64,000 bases of DNA from Ruminococcus champanellensis 18P13 = JCM 17042 (GCF_000210095.1 NC_021039.1:2474019-2538018); one strand, 5' to 3'. Counted from the stretch's first letter, positions 1-8,606 are shown. The notes: generated by a model not told the origin, from the letters alone. Numbers and translations are program-made.

Positions 1-214
1 CCTTCAGGTTTTCTCTTGCGGCGCCGGCACGCATGATGGTGCGGATCGCCTTGGCGATCCTGCCCTGCTTGCCGATGACTCTGCCCATATCCTCCGCAGC
101 CACATGCAGGTGCAGTACGATCACGCCCTCTGCATCCGGCTCGTCCTGGGTAATGGAAATGGAAGCAGGATCTGCTACCAGTCCTGCTGCAACCGTGTAA
201 AGCAATTCTTTCAT
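1..214 (-). CDS. khpA: KhpA-type KH-domain RNA-binding protein (partial, runs off left edge)
   Basis: Small KH-domain protein; family members (KhpA/YlqC) bind RNA, usually with KhpB, and affect cell division and envelope synthesis in Firmicutes. About 71 residues are visible. The KH core GRVIGKQGRIAKAIRTIMRA includes the GxxG loop (GKQG). The reading frame is open to the window edge, so the C-terminus is missing. ATG at 214 gives MKELLYTV, the usual start of clostridial homologues; an in-frame ATG at 220 is also possible, and neither has a well-spaced Shine-Dalgarno. It lies downstream of rpsP as in the conserved ffh-rpsP-khpA-rimM-trmD order, so rimM and trmD would be expected just outside. 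Confident by motif and context. Confidence 0.85.
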   Translation of the reverse strand, partial: MKELLYTVAAGLVADPASISITQDEPDAEGVIVLHLHVAAEDMGRVIGKQGRIAKAIRTIMRAGAARENLK

Positions 215-317
215 ATACATAATCGGGAGCGGTACGCCGCCCCCTCTCCTAACTCAAAGCAATTACCGGCACACCCCAAGCAAGAGCCAGAGCCCTTGCC
301 CGTGCTGCCAGCGGGAA

Positions 318-566
318 TTAAAGGATGCCTTCCTTCTTCAGGAGTGCCTTTACAGTGTCGGTGGGCTGTGCGCCGTTTGCCATCCATTCCTTTGCCTTGT
401 CGCCGTCGATCTTTACAACGGACGGCTCCTTGGTGGGATCATAATAGCCCAGCTCTTCGATGAATCTGCCGTCTCTGGGGTATCTGGAATCTGCAACAAC
501 CACACGGTAGAAGGGAGCCTTCTTTGCGCCCATTCTTCTCAGTCTGATCTTTACTGCCATGTTCAT
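318..566 (-). CDS. rpsP: 30S ribosomal protein S16
   Basis: Component of the 30S subunit needed for its assembly. The 82-residue product begins [19 protein letters not shown] after an initial MN, and carries the S16 signature with [18 protein letters not shown] near residues 23-40. Length is normal for S16. A GGAGG-type ribosome site precedes the ATG. It sits between ffh (58 bp upstream) and khpA (about 100 bp downstream) on the same strand, consistent with one translation-related operon. Nothing unusual. Confidence 0.98.
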   Translation of the reverse strand: MNMAVKIRLRRMGAKKAPFYRVVVADSRYPRDGRFIEELGYYDPTKEPSVVKIDGDKAKEWMANGAQPTDTVKALLKKEGIL

Positions 567-624
567 TTCACCTCCGTCTGCGTGAACTATCTATCAAAGC
601 GGGGAACCGCATTTGAAGCTGTTC

Positions 625-2007
625 TTAAAAGGGCAGCTTTCCGCCCGGATTGCCCATCTTGTCGAAATTCATGCCGGCAAGCTGCTTTCTTGCCCGGCGG
701 GCAAACATCTTGGTCTTACCGCCGCCCCCCATTTGCTTCATAAACTGCTGCATCTGCTCAAACTGCTTGAGCAGCCGGTTCACATCCTCCACCTTGGTGC
801 CGCTGCCGGCGGCGATCCGCCGCTTGCGCTGGGGGTTGATGATGGAGGGCTTTGCACGCTCCTTCTTAGTCATGGAGGTGATCATGGCTTCGATGCGGCT
901 GAACTGCTTTTCGTCCACATCCATATCCTTGACCTTATCCCCCACGCCGGGGAGCATGGAAATAATGCTCTTGAGAGAGCCCATCTTCCGGATCTGCTTG
1001 AGCTGATCCAACAGGTCGTTCATATCAAAGGAATGCTCCTGGAGCTTTTTGGTCAGCTTCTCCGCATCGCTCTTGCTCATTACCGCTTCCGCTTTTTCCA
1101 CCAGGGTCAGCACATCCCCCATGCCCAGGATCCGGGAAGCCATACGCTCCGGATGGAAACGCTCGAACTCGTCCAGCTTTTCGCCCATACCCACGAATTT
1201 GATGGGCTTGCCGGTCACAGCCAGCACGGACAGCGCCGCACCGCCTCTTGTATCGGAATCCAGCTTGGACATGAGCACGCTGTCGATGCCCAGCGCCTCG
1301 TCAAATGCCTTTGCCACGTTGACTGCGTCCTGACCGGTCATAGCGTCCACCACGAGCATGATCTCGTTGGGTTCCACCTTTGCCTTGATCTGCTTCAGCT
1401 CATCCATGAGCTTTTCGTCAATGTGGAGCCGGCCGGCGGTATCGAGAATGACCACATCGTGACCGTAATCCTTGGCATAGCGCATGGCCTGGGTGGAGAT
1501 CACCACCGGGTCGATCTGTCCCATTTCAAAGACCTTGACCCCAGCCTTTTCTCCCACTACCATCAACTGGTTGATCGCCGCCGGACGGTAGATATCGCAG
1601 GCAACCAGCAGGGGGCGATGCCCTTCCCGCTTTAAATATTTTGCAAGCTTTGCAGCGTGGGTGGTTTTACCGGAGCCCTGCAAGCCGCACATCATAATGA
1701 CGCAGGGAGGCTTGGAGGGCATATTGATCCGGGCATTGTCGTTGCCCATCAGAGCGATCAGCTCATCGTTGACGATCTTGACCACCTGCTGTGCCGGGGT
1801 CAGACTGGAGAGAACCTCCTCCCCCACGCAGCGCTGGGATACCTTTGCCACAAAATCCTTGACGACCTTATAGCTGACGTCCGCCTCCAGCAGCGCCATC
1901 CGGACCTCCCGCATGGCGTCCTTGACGTCGCTCTCCGACAGCTTGCCGCGGGATTTGAGCTTTTTAAAGACGTGGTTGAGCTTTTCGGACAGACCTTCAA
2001 ATGCCAT
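625..2007 (-). CDS. ffh: Signal recognition particle protein Ffh (SRP54)
   Basis: GTPase that binds signal peptides on nascent chains and, with SRP RNA and FtsY, delivers ribosomes to the membrane. It has 460 residues, normal for Ffh. The N domain (1-95) is followed by the G domain with P-loop GLQGSGKTT near 110, DTAGR near 190 and the TKLD-equivalent SKLD near 248. The methionine-rich M domain is at the C-terminus (MQQFMKQMGGG then MFARRARKQLAGM). It is directly downstream of ylxM (37 bp) and shares its promoter. The SRP RNA gene is not in the window. Confidence 0.98.
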   Translation of the reverse strand: MAFEGLSEKLNHVFKKLKSRGKLSESDVKDAMREVRMALLEADVSYKVVKDFVAKVSQRCVGEEVLSSLTPAQQVVKIVNDELIALMGNDNARINMPSKPPCVIMMCGLQGSGKTTHAAKLAKYLKREGHRPLLVACDIYRPAAINQLMVVGEKAGVKVFEMGQIDPVVISTQAMRYAKDYGHDVVILDTAGRLHIDEKLMDELKQIKAKVEPNEIMLVVDAMTGQDAVNVAKAFDEALGIDSVLMSKLDSDTRGGAALSVLAVTGKPIKFVGMGEKLDEFERFHPERMASRILGMGDVLTLVEKAEAVMSKSDAEKLTKKLQEHSFDMNDLLDQLKQIRKMGSLKSIISMLPGVGDKVKDMDVDEKQFSRIEAMITSMTKKERAKPSIINPQRKRRIAAGSGTKVEDVNRLLKQFEQMQQFMKQMGGGGKTKMFARRARKQLAGMNFDKMGNPGGKLPF

Positions 2008-2044
2008 AGTCCCGCCTCATTTCTTTCTAAGTGTATTGATTCGT

Positions 2045-2392
2045 TTATTCGATCAGTGCCCGGCACTGTGCCGCACAATCTGCAAGCGCCGAAAGCTGCT
2101 CCGGGGGGATGCGTCCGCCCAGGGTGCCGATCCGGTGCTGTAATTCCTCCAGCTTTTCCACACAGGCGGTATGCTGTGCGGCAAAGCCCAGCTTTGCTTC
2201 ATACTCCGTCAGCAGCGCCTCGCCACGCTTCACAGCGTCCCGCACTGCCTGCCGGGAAACCCCGGCGTCCTCTGCGATCTCCCCCAGGGAAAGATCCTCA
2301 CAGTAGTAAAGCTCCATGTATGCCGCCTGCCGTTCCGTCAGCAGGGAGCCGTAGCAGTCCAGCAGCAGCGCAAACCGCAGATCCTTTGCCAT
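2045..2392 (-). CDS. ylxM: YlxM/p13-type helix-turn-helix protein of the SRP operon
   Basis: Small DNA-binding-like protein of 115 residues. Residues 1-60 resemble a sigma-70 region 4 type helix-turn-helix (LTERQAAYMELYYCEDLSLGE, then AGVSRQAVRDAVKRGEALL). The family (UPF0122) is almost always encoded directly before ffh in Firmicutes and is reported to modulate SRP or FtsY activity. The second half (61-115) is a predicted helical tail. It is the first gene of the operon behind a TTGACA/TATACT promoter. Its exact role is not established. Confidence 0.92.
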   Translation of the reverse strand: MAKDLRFALLLDCYGSLLTERQAAYMELYYCEDLSLGEIAEDAGVSRQAVRDAVKRGEALLTEYEAKLGFAAQHTACVEKLEELQHRIGTLGGRIPPEQLSALADCAAQCRALIE

Positions 2393-2422
2393 GTGCAGCG
2401 CCGCCCCCTTTCTGTGACATGG

Positions 2423-2446
2423 GTGTAAAGCTGTTTTCCTTTACAC
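2423..2446. promoter_or_regulatory. Perfect 8-bp inverted repeat just downstream of the ylxM -10
   Basis: GTGTAAAG (2423-2430) and CTTTACAC (2439-2446) form a perfect inverted repeat with an 8-bp centre. It abuts the -10 box and covers the expected start of transcription. It could be an operator or a hairpin at the 5' end of the mRNA. No known regulator box was matched with confidence. Confidence 0.55.
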
Positions 2447-2475
2447 AGTATACCGGATTTCCGGGCTTTTGTCAA
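2447..2475 (-). promoter_or_regulatory. Promoter of ylxM-ffh-rpsP
   Basis: On the minus strand, -35 TTGACA (2470-2475), a 17-bp spacer and -10 TATACT (2447-2452). This is a near-consensus sigma-A promoter about 55 bp before the ylxM ATG. Confidence 0.85.
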
Positions 2476-2612
2476 TCCCGCCAAAGCAACTCCGTCGAAA
2501 TAGACAGCTGAATCGTTTGAATTTTGCCTCGTTTGTGCATTATGTACATAATTTTCTGTCGAAAACGCCCGTGCGCACATTTTAACGCTGCAAATTTTGT
2601 ATAAATATCCTA

Positions 2613-2641
2613 TTGCAAAGCCATGCTGATAAGCGTATAAT
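2613..2641 (+). promoter_or_regulatory. Promoter of glgP
   Basis: -35 TTGCAA (2613-2618), 17-bp spacer, -10 TATAAT (2636-2641). It would give a leader of about 90 nt before the glgP ATG at 2739. The gene-free stretch 2393-2738 holds this promoter and the divergent ylxM promoter; nothing else is evident in it. Confidence 0.8.
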
Positions 2642-2738
2642 AAGAACAGCGTGGATTCCACAGCCGCCCCGACTGCCGGCGCAGGGGGTGTGCTGCCCAC
2701 AATGATCTGATTTCAGGCGCCGGAGAACGGAGCAACAC

Positions 2739-5135
2739 ATGACCAACTACAAAGACCCGAACTATCTCAAGCAGGAGCTGCTGAGCCGGCTCCGGACACA
2801 GTTCAACGTTACACCCAGCGAAGCATCCGACAAGCAGGTATATCAGGCGCTGTCCGCCATGATCGTGGAGATCCTGCGGGAAAAGCGCCAGTCCTTTATT
2901 AATAAATGTCACTCCAACGGCCGCAAGCAGATCTACTACCTGTCCATGGAGTTTCTGATGGGCAGATCCTTGAAGACCAGCCTGTACAATCTGGAGCTGG
3001 TGGAGGATATCAGCAAGATCCTGGGCGAGTACGACATCAACCTGGACAAGATCTATGAATACGAGCCGGACGCAGGGCTTGGCAACGGCGGTCTGGGCAG
3101 ACTGGCTGCCTGCTACATGGACGCTCTGGCAACCCAGGCGTACCCGGCAATGGGCTACTCCATCTGCTACGAGTACGGCATCTTCAAGCAGCACCTGGAA
3201 AACGGCTGGCAGACCGAGCTGCCGGATAACTGGCTGCCCGGCGGCTCCGTATGGCTGGATCCCCGGCCGGAGCTTTCCATCGATGTACACTTCGAGGGGG
3301 ATTTACAGGAATACTGGGATAAGCAGTACCACTACATTTCCCATGTGAACTACAGCACCGTCTGTGCCATCCCCTATGATATGTATGTATCCGGCTACGG
3401 CAGCGAGGGCGTTTCCGTGCTGCGGCTCTGGACGGCAAAGGCGCCCAACTTTGATATGGCAAGCTTCAACAAGGGGGATTACGAAAAGGCGCTTGCCGGC
3501 AACTCCGTTGCCAACGCCATCTCCAAGGTGCTGTACCCCAACGACAACCATCTGGAGGGCAAGTCCCTGCGTCTGCGGCAGCAGTACTTCCTGTGCGCTG
3601 CATCCGTGGGGGATATCGTCAACAACCACATGAGCGTATACGGCACCCTGGATAACTTCCACGAAAAGGTTGCCATCCACATCAACGACACCCACCCCAC
3701 CCTGGCGATCCCGGAGCTGATGCGGATCCTGCTGGACGACTGCGGCTATACCTGGGAAAAGGCATGGCACATTGTTACCAACACCTTCGCCTACACCAAC
3801 CACACCGTCATGGCGGAAGCCCTGGAAAAGTGGGACGTGAACCTGGTGCGCCGCATCATTCCCCGGATCTTCTCCATCATCGTGGAGATCAACAACCGGT
3901 ACTGCGCACAGTTGATGGAGCGGAACGGCGGCGACAGCGCCAAGACCACCAGCATGTCCATCATCAAGGACAATCAGATCCATATGGCGACCCTGTGCGT
4001 GGTAGCATCCCACAGCGTCAACGGGGTTTCCAAGCTCCACTCCGAGATCATCAAGCAGTCCGTATTCAAGGATGAGTACGCTGACTCTCCCATGAAGTTC
4101 AAGAATGTGACCAACGGCATCGCATACCGCCGGTGGCTGTACCAGTCCAACCCGGGACTCACCGCCCTGCTGCGTGAAAAGATCGGCTCCGGCTTCCTGA
4201 AGGACGGCAGCGAGCTGAAAAAGCTCAGCGTGTTCGCCAACGATGACGCTGTTCTGGAGCAGTTGCGGAAGATCAAGCGGGAGAACAAGGAGCGGTTCTG
4301 CAAGTATGTGATGCAGAACAGCAAGTTCGCCATCGATCCGGACACCATCTTTGACGTACAGGTAAAGCGGCTCCACGAATACAAGCGGCAGCACCTGAAC
4401 GTAATGAACATTCTGGCGGACTACAATATGCTGCTGGAAAATCCGGATATGGACTTTACCCCCAAGACCTATATCTTTGCGGCAAAGGCTGCACCGGGCT
4501 ACTACCTGGCAAAGCAGATCATCAAAATGATCTGGGCCATTTCCGAGGAGATCCGCAAGAACCCCAAGATCTCCAAGAAGCTGTCCGTGTACTTCCTGGA
4601 GGATTACCGGGTGACCCTGTCCGAGCTGCTGATGCCCGCCAGCGATATTTCCGAGCAGATCTCCCTGGCAGGCACGGAGGCATCCGGCACCGGCAACATG
4701 AAGCTGATGCTCAACGGCGCCATTACCATGGGCACCCTGGACGGAGCAAACGTGGAGATCCGGGATGTGGTGGGCGACGAGAACATCATCATCTTCGGCA
4801 TGAAGACCGAGGAGGTCAATGCGCTGAAGGCAGCCGGCTACCGGCCGGAGGATTACTACAACAACAATGAAGTGATCCGTGCCTGCATCAACCGGATGTA
4901 CAAGGGCATCAACGGCTGCGTATTCAACGACGTGGCGGATTCCCTGAAAAACTCGGATCCGTATATGGTACTGGCGGACTTCGACAGCTACCGTGCCGCA
5001 CAGCAGCGTTCCTCCCAGCTGTACCAGGATACCCGGAAGTGGACCCAGATGTCCCTGGCGAATATCGCCAATGCCGGCGTATTCTCCGCAGACCGGGCGG
5101 TCAACGAATACGCAAAGGAAATCTGGGGACTTTAA
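2739..5135 (+). CDS. glgP: Glycogen/starch (alpha-glucan) phosphorylase
   Basis: GT35 phosphorylase that releases glucose 1-phosphate from alpha-1,4-glucans in the cytoplasm using pyridoxal phosphate. It has 798 residues, typical for bacterial GlgP. Visible signatures are YYLSMEFLMGRSL near 68, DAGLGNGGLGRLAACYMDA near 109, NDTHPTLAIPELMR near 325 and the PLP-lysine region EASGTGNMKLMLNGA near 648. It appears monocistronic, with its own promoter and a strong terminator at 5324. With the cellobiose phosphorylase at 12093 it suggests economical phosphorolytic sugar use. The start follows a GGAG-type site (CGGAGCAACACATG). Confidence 0.97.
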   Translation: MTNYKDPNYLKQELLSRLRTQFNVTPSEASDKQVYQALSAMIVEILREKRQSFINKCHSNGRKQIYYLSMEFLMGRSLKTSLYNLELVEDISKILGEYDINLDKIYEYEPDAGLGNGGLGRLAACYMDALATQAYPAMGYSICYEYGIFKQHLENGWQTELPDNWLPGGSVWLDPRPELSIDVHFEGDLQEYWDKQYHYISHVNYSTVCAIPYDMYVSGYGSEGVSVLRLWTAKAPNFDMASFNKGDYEKALAGNSVANAISKVLYPNDNHLEGKSLRLRQQYFLCAASVGDIVNNHMSVYGTLDNFHEKVAIHINDTHPTLAIPELMRILLDDCGYTWEKAWHIVTNTFAYTNHTVMAEALEKWDVNLVRRIIPRIFSIIVEINNRYCAQLMERNGGDSAKTTSMSIIKDNQIHMATLCVVASHSVNGVSKLHSEIIKQSVFKDEYADSPMKFKNVTNGIAYRRWLYQSNPGLTALLREKIGSGFLKDGSELKKLSVFANDDAVLEQLRKIKRENKERFCKYVMQNSKFAIDPDTIFDVQVKRLHEYKRQHLNVMNILADYNMLLENPDMDFTPKTYIFAAKAAPGYYLAKQIIKMIWAISEEIRKNPKISKKLSVYFLEDYRVTLSELLMPASDISEQISLAGTEASGTGNMKLMLNGAITMGTLDGANVEIRDVVGDENIIIFGMKTEEVNALKAAGYRPEDYYNNNEVIRACINRMYKGINGCVFNDVADSLKNSDPYMVLADFDSYRAAQQRSSQLYQDTRKWTQMSLANIANAGVFSADRAVNEYAKEIWGL

Positions 5136-5305
5136 GCAACACCGCACAAAGAATGTGTGGTAGATGTGCCAACAGATTTTTCGTCAGATTGCATAGAAAC
5201 GACGCAGGAATACTGGTGTATTGCAAGGAGTTTCTGTGTGATATGACGGAAAATTCGTCAGCAGATGCTTCGCATAGCCGACAGGCGGGCTTTGTGCGGC
5301 GTTGC
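5136..5305. repeat. MITE-like 170-bp hairpin element with 16-bp terminal inverted repeats
   Basis: Left end GCAACACCGCACAAAG (5136-5151) and right end CTTTGTGCGGCGTTGC (5290-5305) are inverted repeats with one mismatch. Internal arms 5176-5200 and 5230-5254 also pair imperfectly, so most of the element can fold into one long hairpin. It begins one base after the glgP stop codon. It has no coding capacity of note. The ends match the core of the short palindromes found at 10052, 11644, 20134 and 40815. No clear target-site duplication was seen. Confidence 0.75.
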
Positions 5306-5323
5306 CTTTCATACAATCCCAAA

Positions 5324-5359
5324 ACGTCGTGCAGGGTGTCTCTCTGCACGGCGTTTTTT
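5324..5359 (+). terminator. Rho-independent terminator after glgP
   Basis: Stem ACGTCGTGCAG (5324-5334) / CTGCACGGCGT (5344-5354) with one G-T pair and a 9-nt loop, followed by a T run to 5359. It lies downstream of the 5136-5305 element, so the element would be inside the glgP transcript. Confidence 0.88.
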
Positions 5360-5419
5360 GACAGAGTTCAATCCTGTTTAGCTGGGCAATAAACTACCAA
5401 AACAATGCAATATTCTCAA

Positions 5420-5448
5420 TTGAAATTGTACTATTATTCCGTTATAAT
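5420..5448 (+). promoter_or_regulatory. Orphan sigma-A promoter
   Basis: -35 TTGAAA (5420-5425), 17-bp spacer, -10 TATAAT (5443-5448), in an AT-rich patch. No convincing coding region starts within 600 bp downstream, so it may drive a non-coding transcript. Confidence 0.65.
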
Positions 5449-5454
5449 ACTTAT

Positions 5455-5674
5455 TGTATTCTGCAACTGACGAACAGCAGAATGTACAGTATTCATTGTG
5501 CTGTCTTCCGTACCCGGAAGTACAACCTGATTGTCTTCGCAACATCACGTTTTTCTACATGCTTGTGTTGCATAGTGCAATGACTGTGGAGCCTGAACCG
5601 TCAGGATTACTCCCCGAAAAATGCGGACAAATATGAAAAGCCTGTAATATTTGAACTACACCGCATTTTTCTGA
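5455..5674 (+). ncRNA. Candidate structured small RNA (about 220 nt)
   Basis: The segment runs from just after the orphan promoter (5420-5448) to a terminator-like hairpin: AAAAATGCGG (5617-5626) pairs with CCGCATTTTT (5661-5670), with an inner stem CAAATAT (5628-5634) / ATATTTG (5647-5653). Local hairpins include ATTCTGC/GCAGAAT near the 5' end, CTTCCG/CGGAAG and CCTGA/TCAGG. No tmRNA, RNase P or SRP RNA signature was recognised. 6S RNA is a size match only. A small open frame at 5454-5636 lacks a ribosome site and protein-like composition. Inference from promoter, hairpins and terminator; expression is unproven. Confidence 0.4.
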
Positions 5675-5841
5675 TCCTGCAATCCGAGGCTATGCGTACC
5701 ACAGCAAGCTGTCAATAAGGCGCTGCATTGGAAACAGCCGCCTGTTCGTTGCGCCGGAGCTTGAGATGATTTGATTTTTTGAGAGGGGATCAGATCGGGC
5801 AAAGCCTGCGGCAATCATAACACTCCATTTTTATACGGCTC

Positions 5842-5870
5842 GAGGACAGATTTTCTGTCCTCATTTTTTT
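5842..5870 (+). terminator. Strong rho-independent terminator in the glgP-LRR gap
   Basis: Perfect 9-bp stem GAGGACAGA (5842-5850) / TCTGTCCTC (5854-5862), 3-nt loop, then A and seven T. It closes a gene-free stretch, so it must end a transcript starting upstream, such as one from the promoter at 5420. The DNA between 5675 and 5841 shows no gene. Confidence 0.85.
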
Positions 5871-5910
5871 GCCCGTTTTTTCCGCAACTTTCACACCCTG
5901 CACACAAAAG

Positions 5911-5942
5911 CTGTTGCATTCAACAGGGATTTGTGCTATACT
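5911..5942 (+). promoter_or_regulatory. Promoter of the LRR operon with a palindrome over the -35
   Basis: -35 TTGCAT (5914-5919), 17-bp spacer, -10 TATACT (5937-5942). The -35 is embedded in a perfect inverted repeat, CTGTTG (5911-5916) CATT CAACAG (5921-5926), which could be an operator. Leader about 110 nt. Confidence 0.7.
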
Positions 5943-6060
5943 ATAGACAATACCGCTCGGACGAAAATTTGGCTGTACAGCAGGAAAAACCGCCGGTTTT
6001 CCTGTCTGCGGCTGTATAAAAAGCAGTGCTGCATGTGCTGCCGAAAGAAAGGAACGGACT

Positions 6061-7350
6061 ATGAAACTCAAACAAACCATTGCCGCCCTGGCAGGCGCAG
6101 CGCTGCTGGCTGCCATGCCCATGAGCGCATACACATACACCGCCTTTGCAGAGACGGATGCCTTTTACACCGGCTCGGATGCCTCCGGTCAGGTGGAGAC
6201 CTTCACCAGCGGCGACTATACCTACAGTCTGCTGACCGGGAAGGAGGATGCCAGCCAGCAGGCTGCCTGCCTGGAAAGCTGCACCTCCACGGAGGAGAAC
6301 CTGGTGATCCCGGAAACCATTGACGGCTATGAGGTGGTGGCACTGGGGGACAATACCTTCATGGACAACACCACCGCCAAAACCATCACCATTCCCAAGA
6401 CCGTCATCGGCACCGGTCTGTACACCTTCTTCGGCTGCACCGGCGTCACCGAATATATCGTAGATCCGGACAATGAATACTACGAAGCAGTGGACGGGAT
6501 CCTCTATGCGGAGGATCAGACCTATCTGGTTCAGTATCCCATCGGCAAAAATCCCACGGAATTCACCGTGCCGGACAAGGTATACGACATTGGCAACAGT
6601 GCCTTTGCCGAGTGCAAATCCCTGAAAACCGTCACCATTCCCGACAGCGTCAAGCAGATCGGCGTGTGGGCGTTTGCAGGCTGTACCGCTCTGACCTCCG
6701 TGACCCTGCCCAGCACCATGACCAAGATCGAGGACTTCTGCTTTGCCTATGACACTGCCATTACAGAGTTCAACATTCCCGACACCATTCAGACCATCTG
6801 TGCCGGCGCCTTTGCCGGCTGCAAGGGCATGACCGCCTTCAAGATCCCCACCGCATGCACCACCATCGAGCAGGCGGCGTTCGCCGGCACCTCCCTGGAG
6901 AGCATCACCGTACCGGAAACCGTTACGGAGATCGGCTTCTCCGCCCTTGGATATGACCTGGACGAAAACAACCAGTTCGTTGCCAACCCGGACTTCACCA
7001 TTTATTCCACCGCAGGCTCCGCCGCTGCCCGGTACAGCATCGACTCTGAAAATGACAACCATTTCACCTTTGTACAGATCTCCAAGGAGCAGACCACTGG
7101 AGATGCCACCACCCGCCCCAATATCGAGGGGGTGCCCGTGAACAATCACACCATCAGCCAGGAGGATGCCCGGGTCTTCACCGTCATCAAGGCAGTGATC
7201 CTGGCGCTCATCGGCGTTGCCATCGTGGCGCTGACCGTGGTGGGCGTGGTGCTCTCCAAGAGAAAGCATGCCGCTTCGGATGCTTCCCTGCCCGGGGCAT
7301 CTGCACCGGCTGAACCGGAAAAGGACGACGACAAGGAGGAGCAGGCATGA
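6061..7350 (+). CDS. BspA-type leucine-rich repeat surface protein (1 of 3)
   Basis: 429-residue secreted, membrane-anchored protein. Signal peptide at residues 1-30 (MKLKQTIAALAGAALLAAMPMS, cleavage near AFA). Residues about 70-340 hold LRR_5 repeats of the form IPxxVxxIGxxAFxxCxxLxxV (for example VKQIGVWAFAGCTALTSVTL). One transmembrane helix lies at about 378-402 (VILALIGVAIVALTVVGVVL), followed by KRK and an acidic tail (EPEKDDDKEEQA). The family is linked to adhesion or binding in host-associated bacteria; the ligand here is unknown. First of three paralogues; its stop overlaps the next start by 4 bp. Confidence 0.85.
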   Translation: MKLKQTIAALAGAALLAAMPMSAYTYTAFAETDAFYTGSDASGQVETFTSGDYTYSLLTGKEDASQQAACLESCTSTEENLVIPETIDGYEVVALGDNTFMDNTTAKTITIPKTVIGTGLYTFFGCTGVTEYIVDPDNEYYEAVDGILYAEDQTYLVQYPIGKNPTEFTVPDKVYDIGNSAFAECKSLKTVTIPDSVKQIGVWAFAGCTALTSVTLPSTMTKIEDFCFAYDTAITEFNIPDTIQTICAGAFAGCKGMTAFKIPTACTTIEQAAFAGTSLESITVPETVTEIGFSALGYDLDENNQFVANPDFTIYSTAGSAAARYSIDSENDNHFTFVQISKEQTTGDATTRPNIEGVPVNNHTISQEDARVFTVIKAVILALIGVAIVALTVVGVVLSKRKHAASDASLPGASAPAEPEKDDDKEEQA

Positions 7351-8606
7351 AAGGAACAAAGCTGATCTGTGCCGCCCTGTCCGGCATGCTGCTGGCTGCA
7401 CTGGCTGTACCGTGCAGTGCGGATGAAACGCACACCGCCGAAACCTATGAGGGGGACGGCTTTACCCTGTCCTACCAGCTGGAGGATGCAGGAGCCGCCG
7501 TTGTGGGATGCTCCTCGGATGCGGTGAACGTGACTGTGCCCGATACCTTAGGGGGCAAGCCGGTCACTTCCGTGGAGGAGAGCGCATTCAATAGCTGCGG
7601 TGCCATTGAAACCGTGACCCTGCCGGATTCTGTGACCCTCATCGGGGACGGGGCATTTTTCGGCTGTACCACTCTGAAAAGCATTGCCCTGCCCAAGAGC
7701 CTGACCAAGATCGGCTACCAGGCATTCTACTACTGTGCCGATCTGGAGTCCATCAATCTGCCGGAATCCATGCAGAGCATCGGGGACCAGGCGTTTCTCG
7801 CCTGTCTCAAGCTCACCACCGTGACCCTGCCCGCCTCTCTGACCTCTCTGGGAGAGTATGCGTTTGAGGGCTGTGAGGAGCTGACGGAGATCCGGGTGGA
7901 TCCGGAAAACCAGATCTACTGCGACCTGGAGGGCGTCCTGTTCAATGAGGATATGACCCGGCTCATCAAATATCCGGATCAGCACGCCGGGGACAGCTAC
8001 ACCCTGCCGGACAGCACCACCGCCATTGCCAATTGGGCGTTTACGGGTGCCAAGAATCTGGTAAGCCTGGATCTGAACAAGGCGACAGAGATCGGCAAGG
8101 ATGCCTTCTACATCTGCACCGCCCTGGAGCAGATCACCATCCCGGAGGGGGTCACCGCCCTGCCCGGAACCACCTTCGGAGGCTGCACCGCCCTCAAACA
8201 GGTTCAGTTGCCGGATTCTCTGACGGAGCTGGGAGATTACTGCTTTGTGAACTGCCCGGAGCTGAAGGATATTACCATTCCCGGCTCTGTATCCACCATC
8301 GGGAACTACGCACTGGGCTTTACCCTGGATACGGAAACCAAAACCACTGCCAAGGTTGACGGCTTCACCATCCACACCCGGGTGGGTACCGCCGCTGCAA
8401 GCTATGCCAAGGAAAACGACATCCACTATGAAAAGCAGGGCGCAAAAACCGGCTTGGCTCTGGTGATCGCCGGCGGCGTGCTACTACTGGCAGGGGCTGT
8501 GATCCTGGCGATCCGGCTGCGGGGCGACAAACAAAACGATGCCCCGGAAGCCGCAACGGATACCCCCAAGGAACAGGAAACGCCGGACGCACCGGAGAAG
8601 GAGTAA
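7347..8606 (+). CDS. BspA-type leucine-rich repeat surface protein (2 of 3)
   Basis: 419 residues with the same plan as its upstream neighbour. Signal peptide MKGTKLICAALSGMLLAALA (cleavage near CSA, about residue 26). LRR_5 repeats span about 60-335 (for example LTKIGYQAFYYCADLESI). A transmembrane helix lies near 369-389 (GLALVIAGGVLLLAGAVILAI), then RLRGDK and a tail rich in E, D, P and T. The ATG overlaps the stop of the first gene (ATGA), indicating translational coupling. Function probably binding or structural at the cell surface; no enzymatic domain seen. Confidence 0.85.
   Translation: MKGTKLICAALSGMLLAALAVPCSADETHTAETYEGDGFTLSYQLEDAGAAVVGCSSDAVNVTVPDTLGGKPVTSVEESAFNSCGAIETVTLPDSVTLIGDGAFFGCTTLKSIALPKSLTKIGYQAFYYCADLESINLPESMQSIGDQAFLACLKLTTVTLPASLTSLGEYAFEGCEELTEIRVDPENQIYCDLEGVLFNEDMTRLIKYPDQHAGDSYTLPDSTTAIANWAFTGAKNLVSLDLNKATEIGKDAFYICTALEQITIPEGVTALPGTTFGGCTALKQVQLPDSLTELGDYCFVNCPELKDITIPGSVSTIGNYALGFTLDTETKTTAKVDGFTIHTRVGTAAASYAKENDIHYEKQGAKTGLALVIAGGVLLLAGAVILAIRLRGDKQNDAPEAATDTPKEQETPDAPEKE

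Noticed and set aside
3303..5147. 614-codon open frame antisense to glgP
   Set aside because: No domain or ribosome site; glgP is unmistakable on the other strand.
5454..5636. 60-codon open frame in the glgP-LRR gap
   Set aside because: No ribosome site, unlikely composition, and it overlaps hairpins that suggest RNA instead.
5420..5870. Naming the orphan unit 6S RNA, tmRNA, RNase P RNA or SRP RNA
   Set aside because: None of the sequence signatures of tmRNA, RNase P or SRP RNA is present, and the 6S match is by size only.
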